DNA from: Skeletonema tropicum | Lineage: Eukaryota; Bacillariophyta; Thalassiosirophyceae; Thalassiosirales; Thalassiosiraceae | Assembly: GCA_037178625.1 (NCBI GenBank) | Contig: CM074129.1 | Coordinates: 2,294,001-2,358,000 of the forward strand | Length of the DNA stretch: 64,000 bases | Reading direction: 5' to 3' | Shown here: positions 56,318 to 64,000 of the stretch, piece by piece | How the letters are laid out: each line of letters opens with the position of its first letter | How positions within the stretch are numbered: position 1 is the first letter of the stretch | The notes under the pieces: generated by a model | Database searches by the model: none | Seen by the model: the letters and a program-made list of their open reading frames with translations, nothing else | Told to the model about the DNA's origin: nothing | Made by a program: the position numbers and the translations under genes

Positions 56318-56946
56318 CTTCTACGATCTTCTGAGTATTGGTTGTTATATTATCGGCGTATGAAGACTCCAATTGTTGGTTCAATGATGTCTAGGTAGCG
56401 ATAATGCAACATTTACCTAATTTCCGAAGTGATATGATATGATCAATAGATATTCATGTTGTAGTTGTTACTTCATTCCAACCACATTCCAAGTGAAAAG
56501 TTGATTTACAAAATCGTGACTCGTGCGAGAATGCGTGAATGACCCCGCCCGAGGTTTGTGCTGCCGTTTTTCTCTCAAGAGAGAAAACACAACTTACCCC
56601 GACCGCCCATCTCTGCCCACTCCTGCCCACGCACTCACACGAAAGTACATAATATGTAAAAACATAGGTAAGATCACCACCTTGATAATATTATAATGAC
56701 AATGGAACGCTACCCTTCCAAACAAAGCACTCTATCCGAATTAAGAGACCACCCCCTTCTCCTGTTCAACTACTTATCCATTGCAACTCTCTCCATAATA
56801 AATAGCGAGCAACGAGCAAGAGAGCCGGAGTGTAGCGCCGATGCGGCATCCAAGGTGATCAAACAAACACACTCAGTTAGTTCTAGCTATCTTTCAGTTT
56901 TGTTGTGTTGACCGACCGCATCATCAAGAAGTACGTGTTGAAAAGA
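56318..56946. other. Divergent promoter region
   Basis: Between two divergently transcribed genes for secretory proteins. It contains an imperfect palindrome TCTCTCAAGAGAGAAAA near 56571 and CTGCCCAC repeats. No gene. Confidence 0.4.
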
Positions 56947-58178
56947 ATGAGGTTAATTCCTGTATCTTTAGCCGCTGTCATTATCACTTTCACATGTCGT
57001 CCGTTTGCTTCAAGTGAGATGTTTGAAGAAGAAAGAGTTCATGAATATCATAAGCGGAAGTATCAATGGCCTCCCGCTCCAAGCGATTACGTGCCCAACA
57101 CCCCAGGGTGGCGTTCCATTCACCAGCGGCGCTTCAACCAAACTGCTCATATTAAAGATTCGGACGCTGCATATAATGCGTATTTTTCCCTTGTGCATTC
57201 AGCGCTGATATCACCTAACTTTACTGAATTTGGATGGGGCTTAACCAAGGCACCAAAATCACTAGTTGATGCACTGCATGAGAACTTGATGAATGGGCTT
57301 CAACATTCAGAGCACTTACCAGTTGAAGATGCTGATTTGTTTGATTCATCTGAAGATGAGGGGTACGAAGATAGCGAGGACAGTGAGGATGATTGGGATG
57401 ACAGCATGTATGCACAAAAGCTCATTGACGAAAATCCGCTTGATTTTCCTCTCATGATCCCAAATGAACATTTAAACCAGCGTGCGCTTCACGAGTTGTT
57501 GCCTATCCACGAGGCATGGTCAGGAGTAAAACTGAAAGGGAACAACGCTTATGGCCTTCGAGTATATAGGAATCAGTCCAACCTGCAGATGCATTTAGAT
57601 GAATCAACAACACATATTATCTCAAGTATTTTGCATGTTGGCCATGACCCTGATGGAGAACCGTGGGTAAGATTTGAATGTTGCAATTAGCTTGACGGTC
57701 CTGCTTTCTATGTTATCTAAAACGCTGTGATTTGCTCATTACGATATTCTCAAAGCCGTTGGTCATAGAGGATTTCCAAGGAAATACTCACGAAGTCTAT
57801 TTAGAAACAGGCGACATGCTATTGTACGAGTCCAGTAAGTGTTTTCATGGCAGACCGAAACGTTACAATGGCAAGTGGTATTCTAGCTTATTCACACATT
57901 ATTATCCCGTAGATTGGGACGACGAACAAGTTAGCTTGGACGCACACTACCGAATACCCCCGACATGGAATGATGAACCAGATGAAAGTGCGGAGGGGTT
58001 GGATGAATTGATTATTACAAGAACATCGTTTAAAGAACCCGAATGTGAACATGAGTGGTGTTCGATGAAAAACACAATAAAGTCGAGGAGTCCTGAAGAC
58101 TTGAAGTTTGGACAAGTTGTATCTACCGATGGACGAATCAAATCATTGGGACTTGATTCAAAAGATGAACTTTCATAA
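56947..58178 (+). CDS. Prolyl-4-hydroxylase-like 2-oxoglutarate/Fe(II) dioxygenase (two exons)
   Basis: Exons 56947-57666 and 57756-58178 join through an 89-nt intron (GTAAGA to TCAAAG), giving 380 residues. The ATG at 56947 starts a signal peptide (MRLIPVSLAAVIITFTCRPF). An acidic stretch (DSSEDEGYEDSEDSEDDWDD) lies near residue 145. The catalytic part includes YGLRVYRNQSNLQMHLDEST with His216 and Asp218 as Fe ligands, HIISSILHVGHD, and after the intron GDMLLYESSKCFHGRPKRYNG, which provides the distal His and the Arg/Lys for 2-oxoglutarate. The context suggests an ER-located enzyme modifying secreted proteins. The substrate is unknown. Confidence 0.85.
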
Positions 58179-58249
58179 ATCTCATTGCTGGATGTTTACT
58201 TAAAGTAGAGGACATCATGTTCGTTCTAGTATATATTTTTATCAGCAAA

Positions 58250-59446
58250 TTATTCACAACTGGTCAACTTCCACATGCTCAAAATGTCGTCGTCACATAT
58301 ATCCACCATATCAAGAGTATCAGAGTCGACATCCCATAGGTTCTTGGTAGCAGGCGCACCAAAACTGCATTCATCATCACTCATATGATCCAAGAACATG
58401 AGCGGATCCAAGAAAGAGGGAGATGCAGCGATATTATCACATTTACAAGGCTGCTGCTCTGGCTCTGGCATCACCTTATTGTTGTCAATAAGTGAGATGC
58501 AATAGTCAAAGTCATCTTTAGGCTGCGGCCTACCCCACATGGGAGTTCTCTGCTGATAAGAGTACTCAAACTCATGTTGTAGGTGACCAACCTCTTGGTG
58601 ATGTTGAACATTCGGGAAGTGCCTGTCCTCACTTGGTTGGTTGGTACCGTTGAAGGGAAAGGAGGAGGCTTTCGGAGGTGTCTGCGAGTGCTCCCTCAGA
58701 GGAGTATGGTGCTGAGGCATCATCATTGTAGCATGCTGGTGCACCTGAGGGGCTGACTGCTGCTTCATGCTGCTACTACTCTTGGAAACAACAGCAGGAA
58801 GAATCAAGTTCTTGGTAAGGTTCTCTCTGTACTCCTTCAACTCGCGTTTGTACTCCTCATTTTCTCGCTTTGCGATCTTGGAAACAAACTGCTTGATTTC
58901 AGGATCAGTCTCTCCCAGCTTGGCCCAGCGGGAAGTGATAACACGAGAGAGCTCGAGGAAGCCTATCTTGCCATGCTGCTTGCGATGCTTACGCTTCGCT
59001 CGCTTACCGGGTCCAAAGTACCAATCAGGAGAGAGCTTGGTGTCTCTGTAACGTTTGGGTACATCGTTGAAGAAGATCTTTCCTTCGTGGATGGACTTGT
59101 CGGCATCCTCACCTGCCATGGTCTGAATAATGAACTCACGCTCAATCTGGAAGTAGATGTGATAGGCAGTCAAGGGGCGCTTAGGCTTCTTCAGGCTCTT
59201 TCTAGGACTTGACACCGTGCCAGTAGCTCGGGGGGAAGGATGGCAATATGGTCGCGTCGGCGACAACGGTGGGCTGCTTCCTAAATCAGTCAAAGGACGA
59301 AGCATAGTGGGACGCCCCTCTGAAATTCTGACAGGGCTTACGACAACTGATGAATTGATAGGCACTTGACCAGCAGCAGAATGGCGGTGGTCTGAATCTG
59401 AAAGCGCAGCGGCGGCGTTGTAGTGCTGAAGTGTGTATGAAGACAT
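58250..59446 (-). CDS. HMG-box-like nuclear protein, copy 1
   Basis: 398 residues, one exon. Residues about 85-205 hold an extended HMG-box: KKPKRPLTAYHIYFQIEREF (helix 1), an insertion with DVPKRYRDTKLSPDWYFGPG and the basic block GKRAKRKHRKQHG, then IGFLELSRVITSRWAKL and an Arg/Lys/Glu-rich helix. The insertion is much longer than in animal HMGB proteins. The remaining C-terminus is Gln/His/Pro-rich and ends in an acidic segment (DSDTLDMVDICDDDILSMW) that may be an activation domain. Likely a nuclear transcription factor. A close paralogue starts at 63478 on the other strand. Confidence 0.85.
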   Translation of the reverse strand: MSSYTLQHYNAAAALSDSDHRHSAAGQVPINSSVVVSPVRISEGRPTMLRPLTDLGSSPPLSPTRPYCHPSPRATGTVSSPRKSLKKPKRPLTAYHIYFQIEREFIIQTMAGEDADKSIHEGKIFFNDVPKRYRDTKLSPDWYFGPGKRAKRKHRKQHGKIGFLELSRVITSRWAKLGETDPEIKQFVSKIAKRENEEYKRELKEYRENLTKNLILPAVVSKSSSSMKQQSAPQVHQHATMMMPQHHTPLREHSQTPPKASSFPFNGTNQPSEDRHFPNVQHHQEVGHLQHEFEYSYQQRTPMWGRPQPKDDFDYCISLIDNNKVMPEPEQQPCKCDNIAASPSFLDPLMFLDHMSDDECSFGAPATKNLWDVDSDTLDMVDICDDDILSMWKLTSCE

Positions 59447-60633
59447 CTTTATGTGGATTTGTGAAGGAGATAGATGGATGGCGTCTGAGATATTTTATGA
59501 AACGCTGCTTTGGTTGTTCCGACGATACTCGACGTACTTCTTTGCTTTGATTTTATTATTAATGCCCTCACTTTTTCAGGTGTAACCTTCTACTTATGTG
59601 TTGTGGCCGTTCGTCTCATTGAAGTACTTATCTTGATGGCAACTTTGCGAACCAGGCGGCGAACCGGCGAACCGAGGAGGCTGTTTATCTTTTGTCTTTG
59701 TTGCTTGCGTGTTGTGTTTGTGTGCCTGTGGCCATCTTCCTCCCGCAATCCAGATGGCATCTGCAGCAGATTAGATCAGCAGCCACTCGCACTGTCTCAA
59801 CCGCCGACGAGGCTGCCGACGGGTGCGCGCGAACCGTGCGAACTGCACAGAGGCCAAACTGTAACATTTAGCCGTCAACGTGCCAACTGGCTCTCCGAGG
59901 CTTCTCAGGTTAGTTGATTTTGTCATTTTGTTGTCGCAACGGGTCGATGATAGGGGTGTGTGTAGGAAACGGGATGCAATTTGAATTGCACGGAAACAAA
60001 CAAAGAAAGGCCTCTTCGTTCGCGCGAAAGGCCTCTTCGGCGCAAAGGCTCGCACACCTGAGACCGTTCGGCAGGTAGCTACTCCCTGACAATTGACAAT
60101 GGCCAACTCCTCTCTTTCCTCTCTTAGCCTGCTTGCACTCGGAGCGCCCTCCGATACCACGAGTAACTACTTACTACGATTCTCCTGTAGGGCAATCGGA
60201 TCCCTTCGTGCTTGGGGTCATTCTCAAACAATGACCCGATTCTTCCACGTCGACGATCTTGTTGATCTCGAAGAAGAGATCCCATGCTTTGCATCCTCGA
60301 TCGCTTCTCTACTCCAGCATTAGCCTTGTTGTAGCAAAGCCCCGAGCAATCGTCGACGTAGTAGCTTGTAGCATTGAAAACTTCCCTGCCCTCCCACCCT
60401 TTTTCTAACCCGCCCTCCCTATCGGTCGACCTTTTAGGGTCAGAACGATTGGGACTTTAATCCCATAAGTAGTTCTAATGGTATTAGACAGCCCAATTTG
60501 ATATGCATTCTGGACTGTCATGTCCCGTCCTGTCCCTAATTTGTCCTTAGATCTTTTGTGTAGTTGTCAGTTGTCAGTGAGTAGCAAACTGACGCGCAAC
60601 GAGTTTTTCCACCCCCAAGGTGGAAAAGCATCT
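59447..60633. other. Gene-poor region between HMG gene and fold-back element
   Basis: Several short frames on both strands without family features. A direct repeat GAAAGGCCTCTTCG occurs twice near 60004-60041. I see no supportable gene. Confidence 0.4.
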
Positions 60634-61153
60634 CAATAAGCCCAGACAGACCTCAAAAACCCGGCCCGGGCCATTTTTTTAGAGATCACCGCCATGGCAG
60701 AGCCGCATGACTAGCCCCCATAAATGATTTCCAATAACTTTTACTATGAAGAAGATATATACTTAACCATTGATACTAACCTGTAGAGTATGTTTAGGAG
60801 AGCATATGGTATCCAAGAATCGTAGTAATATCTTATTTTCTCGCCGAGATATGCATTTTGGGGTTTACTATGAGCTTGTCTAACTTTATTGATGGACAAA
60901 TTTGGCAGGCATGCCCATAGTAAACCCCAAAATGCATATCTCGGCGAGAAAATAAGATATTACTACGATTCTTGGATACTATATAATCTACTGAACATAC
61001 TCTAAAGTTCTTCATCACTGGTTTAGCATATATCTCTGTTATAGTAGAAATAAATGTTACGGGTTAGTTAGGCGGCTGCCATGGTGGAGGTCTATAAAAA
61101 ATGGGCCCGGGCCAGGTTTTGGTGGCGGGAACGGAGACTGTCTGGGCTTATTG
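60634..61153. mobile_element. Fold-back element with a 64-bp perfect central hairpin
   Basis: Ends CAATAAGCCCAGACAG and its exact inverse (61138-61153), with GC-rich subterminal inverted blocks (GGCCCGGGCC). In the middle, 60809-60872 and 60916-60979 are perfectly complementary over 64 bp with a 43-base spacer; imperfect pairing continues outward to about 60785 and 61003. No coding capacity and no clear target duplication. Confidence 0.85.
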
Positions 61154-61223
61154 CATTCGGGATTTACATGAGTCGCGAGGGCGGGTCGTACGTCGTACGC
61201 ATGCATTGAGATAGATAGATAGG

Positions 61224-63114
61224 TACGTACTTCACAGAGAGATAAAAAAACAAGGTCCCGCCACTAAGTAACAAAACTTTTACGTACAAATTAGCTAGCA
61301 AAACCAACTTCGCCGAGTGCCATCAAAAGAACAAAACACCACCTTATGTTTTGCATAGAATATCGGCCTACGATGAGTAGAAGACAGAGGCATCATAATA
61401 AATAACACATAAACTAATATATTTAATTGTTTACACCACTGCTGCGGCGTCGGCCTGTTCCGTCGCCATCTCGTCTTGCTTTTTGTACCAAGCCTGGACA
61501 AATTTGTCATATCTCGCTTTCGTCTCATCATCAAAGTTGTCGTAATCGGCATCGTCCACATCTCCTGCGATGAATGCAAGCTCATCGTAGGTTAGATATT
61601 CCGAAATATCATGCTGCTCCATATTTGGAAGAGCATATTTCAACTTCTTATCAGCCTGGCCTTCAAGATCTAATCCCTCCTGCATCTCCTCAACAATCAC
61701 ACCTCTTGCAACTCTCTCCCTTGGTTCAATGGACGTCAAGTCCATTGCAGCACCACCATCCTCCCCATCACCGTAATCCAAACGGCACGCCTTCCTCACA
61801 CCAAAGCTCAATCCATTCTTCTCCTGCACAAACTCATCTCCACCATCACATGCATAAATTGCAGCCTCCACTCCTTTGTACGTTCGGTGGTACACTGCGG
61901 TAGAGTTTGAGTTACAAAGTACCGAAAGCCTTCCGTAGCAGTAACATACTTTGCAAGCGTGCAGGAACTGACTGGCTGTACCTTCTTCTCGCCACCTGCA
62001 ATGAATGATGCCAATCTTTCCCAACTGATACACCCGTTGGTCTTTTGCAAAGCTGTCTTTATCTCAGACACAATGTTGGCAGCAATGCTCTTCTCAGCCT
62101 CTGCACCCAATTTCATCTCGTGCAATTGTAATTCATCAAGTTTGTCGTATGCTTCTTTCAGTTCTTTGTCGAGTATAATGATCCCAGGATTGTTCTTCCG
62201 TTGCAGCTTCTTAAAATAATTGTATGGTGTGTACGTCTTCTTTCGCATCTCTGGTGAATTGAATATTGTTCTGCCGGCGTCACTCCGTACCTTGCGCTTC
62301 TCTGAACAGTTGTTGCGCAAATGGAAGTTCACACAGTGTGTGTGATTTTATGGGCGGACACACCGTATGCATAGGCAAGGTTGCTCCCGATCAAATAAAA
62401 GGATGATGCGTTCCAATTCCGATTTGATCCTCACAAGTTTATTGTTTTCCAATTCATTGAGGTGTGATTTCATTTCCCCCTTCTTCGTCCCCTTTTCGTA
62501 TTTATTGTATTCGCCCTCGTAAATCCTCAACCAAGCCTTCGGCTTGGATCGTCCGTCACGTAAATGTACCAACAGTGGATTGGGATGAGGTTCATATTTG
62601 CTCCAACCTCGGCTTTGAATGATGATTTTATACCTCGAGGAGAAGTAGGTGGTGTTGGTGGTTGTGTTAATGGACTGGACCGTTGTTGAGGTTGGTGAGA
62701 TGGTGCTAGAATGGATGTACGAGCTACATCTGTGCCGTTGGTCCGTCGTGCAGTTGTCACAAGTGGATTGAGGCTGGTGATGGTAGACGATTGACATTCT
62801 TCTCGAGCGACCCGTCCATGCAATATCTGATATCAAATAATCCGTCGGCGTGGTCTTTTTGAACGAAACCGTTTCCGCCTTCACTATTCGGTCTGCCGAC
62901 GAAATTCTGAGGTGCAACATGAACCAATTGGCCAAACAACGGAGGAGGCATGATGGGAGATTGTGGTGTGATACGGCCGTTGCTGCGGATCTTCATGGTT
63001 GGGATGGGAAGCTGTTAGAATTGGCAAAAAATGTAGGTAGGAACTAGTATTGCGCTACGACGCTAACAAACCGTTTTTTTTGCCTTGTTTTTTTATCTCT
63101 CTGTGAAGTACGTA
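61224..63114. mobile_element. DNA transposon with 32-bp perfect TIRs and a broken transposase
   Basis: 61224-61255 and 63083-63114 are exact inverse copies of a 32-bp sequence containing TACGTACTTCACAGAGAGAT and a poly-A run. GATA/TATC words flank both ends. The interior is occupied by one minus-strand transposase-like gene relic. Confidence 0.85.
61431..62996 (-). pseudogene. Diatom-type DDE transposase relic
   Basis: Fragments in successive frames: MKIRSNGRITPQSP and FDIRYCMDGSLEKNV (62996), then Pro/Thr-rich sequence, then LLVHLRDGRSKPKAWLRIYE, then KKTYTPYNYFKKLQRKNN with ISWERLASFIAGG (an HTH-like DNA-binding part), then VRKACRLDYGDGEDGG and YDKFVQAWYKKQDEM. The order suggests N-terminal and C-terminal parts of one transposase with the catalytic DDE core mostly deleted. 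The frame steps here are of the -1 class, unlike those in the 22.5-30.6 kb genes. Confined between the 32-bp TIRs. Confidence 0.65.
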
Positions 63115-63477
63115 GAGTACTTATTTCACATACCTACTTACAATCTATCTACAGACCGACTGAGTAATCTATCTATCTACAGACGTGACACGTGACTGAG
63201 CGAGAGTGACAAATCAACTAGGTACTTATGTCTTTTGAAAAGTTCGCATCATTAGGTATCATACCATGTCTGAGCGTGTTTATTTTGATTCACGAAGGGC
63301 AATATGTTATATTGCCTTCCAAAACCGGTTCCGGTGCCTGCACGACCGCATTGGAGCAGCCCCAGTGCTGTTTTCGGATGAGGCTGCTCCCCGCGGAGCA
63401 CCACAACTCGTTACAACTCACTTCATACTTTGGCCAGCCCAACTCCTTCTTCTATCAACCTCGTCATTTTATACACC
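63115..63477. other. Upstream region of HMG-box copy 2
   Basis: CTATCTATCTAC and TACTTA words; a TTTATACACC sequence directly precedes the ATG. No other gene. Confidence 0.4.
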
Positions 63478-64000
63478 ATGTGCAATACTACCGTGCGCCT
63501 TCCAAACCAAGTGGTTAGCGCTCCTTTCAGGCGTTTGAACTCGAAAAACTATCTGAAGGAGGCTCCTCAACAACCCACTACGAAGTCAGAACCAAGTAGT
63601 GTGCCATCTCCAACACGTTCAGCCACTACGGCAAGAGATGTGGATGTCCCGAAGAAACCGATGCGTCCCTTAACTGCTTATCACATCTACTTCCAGATTG
63701 AGCGTGAGTTCATTATTCAAACATTATCTGGTGAAGATGCCGACAAGTCTATCTTCGAGGGCAAACAATGCCTCAGTGATGTTCCCAAACGATACAAAGA
63801 CACCAAGCTCTCTCCTGATTGGTACCTTGGACCAGGAAAGCGAGCGAAGCGTAAGCATCGCAAGCAGCATGGCAAGATAGGCTTCCTCGAGCTCTCTCGT
63901 GTCATCTCTACACGTTGGGCCAAGTTGGAAGAGACTGATCCTGACATCAAGCAGTTTGTTTCCAAGATTGCAAAGCAAGAGCTGGAAGTATACCAACGTG
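63478..64000 (+). CDS. HMG-box-like nuclear protein, copy 2 (3' truncated by the window)
   Basis: The ATG at 63478 opens a frame that runs off the window's end (174 codons visible). After a Ser/Thr/Pro-rich N-terminus comes PKKPMRPLTAYHIYFQIERE, the insertion with DVPKRYKDTKLSPDWYLGPG and GKRAKRKHRKQHG, and IGFLELSRVISTRWAKLEE. Roughly 100 of 120 residues of the extended HMG-box match the gene at 58250-59446. The N-terminal regions of the two differ. The pair is divergently oriented with two mobile elements between them, suggesting an old inverted duplication. Confidence 0.85.
   Translation, partial: MCNTTVRLPNQVVSAPFRRLNSKNYLKEAPQQPTTKSEPSSVPSPTRSATTARDVDVPKKPMRPLTAYHIYFQIEREFIIQTLSGEDADKSIFEGKQCLSDVPKRYKDTKLSPDWYLGPGKRAKRKHRKQHGKIGFLELSRVISTRWAKLEETDPDIKQFVSKIAKQELEVYQR

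Noticed and set aside
60093..60323. 76-codon plus-strand frame
   Set aside because: No homology features or partner exons; the region is otherwise gene-poor.

Overview
The window is nuclear DNA of a photosynthetic stramenopile, most likely a diatom. This is inferred from short GT-AG introns of 85-96 nt, signal peptides ending in plastid-type A-F motifs (genes at 7721, 9237 and 54911), NnrU/Z-ISO-like and ShKT-glutathione peroxidase proteins, and HMG-box proteins with long insertions. There are no operons, CRISPR arrays or rRNA genes, and I saw no tRNA.

Layout. 1-18.3 kb is mostly single-copy genes: a peroxidase-like protein lacking its proximal histidine, a CHK/APH-type kinase, an OSCA/TMEM63-like channel, an NXPE-like SGNH esterase, an NnrU/Z-ISO-like plastid protein, an unknown plastid protein, a decayed GT77-like glycosyltransferase, an F-box protein and an FHA-Tudor protein. 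18.3-22.5 kb is gene-poor and holds two inverted-repeat elements and two diverged copies of a hairpin-forming repeat. 22.5-30.6 kb holds three neighbouring genes (a charged low-complexity protein, a methylthioribose-kinase-like kinase, a membrane-anchored protein) whose frames are broken repeatedly, every break being a net +1 step. 31-38 kb is a transposon nest with a complete hAT element of 3239 bp (18-bp TIRs, 8-bp target duplication). 38.2-45.1 kb is a tandem array of four nearly identical ~1.86-kb units, each with a gene for a secreted cysteine-rich protein; two copies look intact and two broken. 45.7-49.8 kb returns to housekeeping genes: RUVBL1, a MAPEG protein and JMJD6. 50.4-53.0 kb is a 184/188-bp tandem array. 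53.5-59.4 kb has a DMT transporter, an ShKT-peroxidase fusion, a prolyl-hydroxylase-like enzyme and an HMG-box gene. 59.4-63.1 kb has a fold-back element and a TIR element with a broken transposase. The window ends inside a second HMG-box gene paralogous to the first.

The genes do not form one pathway. The most unusual points are: the NXPE-like gene's 5' end is a mosaic of the leader of the downstream gene and antisense sequence of the channel gene; the uniform direction of the frame breaks at 22.5-30.6 kb; the recent array of secreted proteins with a palindromic motif repeated upstream; and the hairpin pair whose arms changed in concert.
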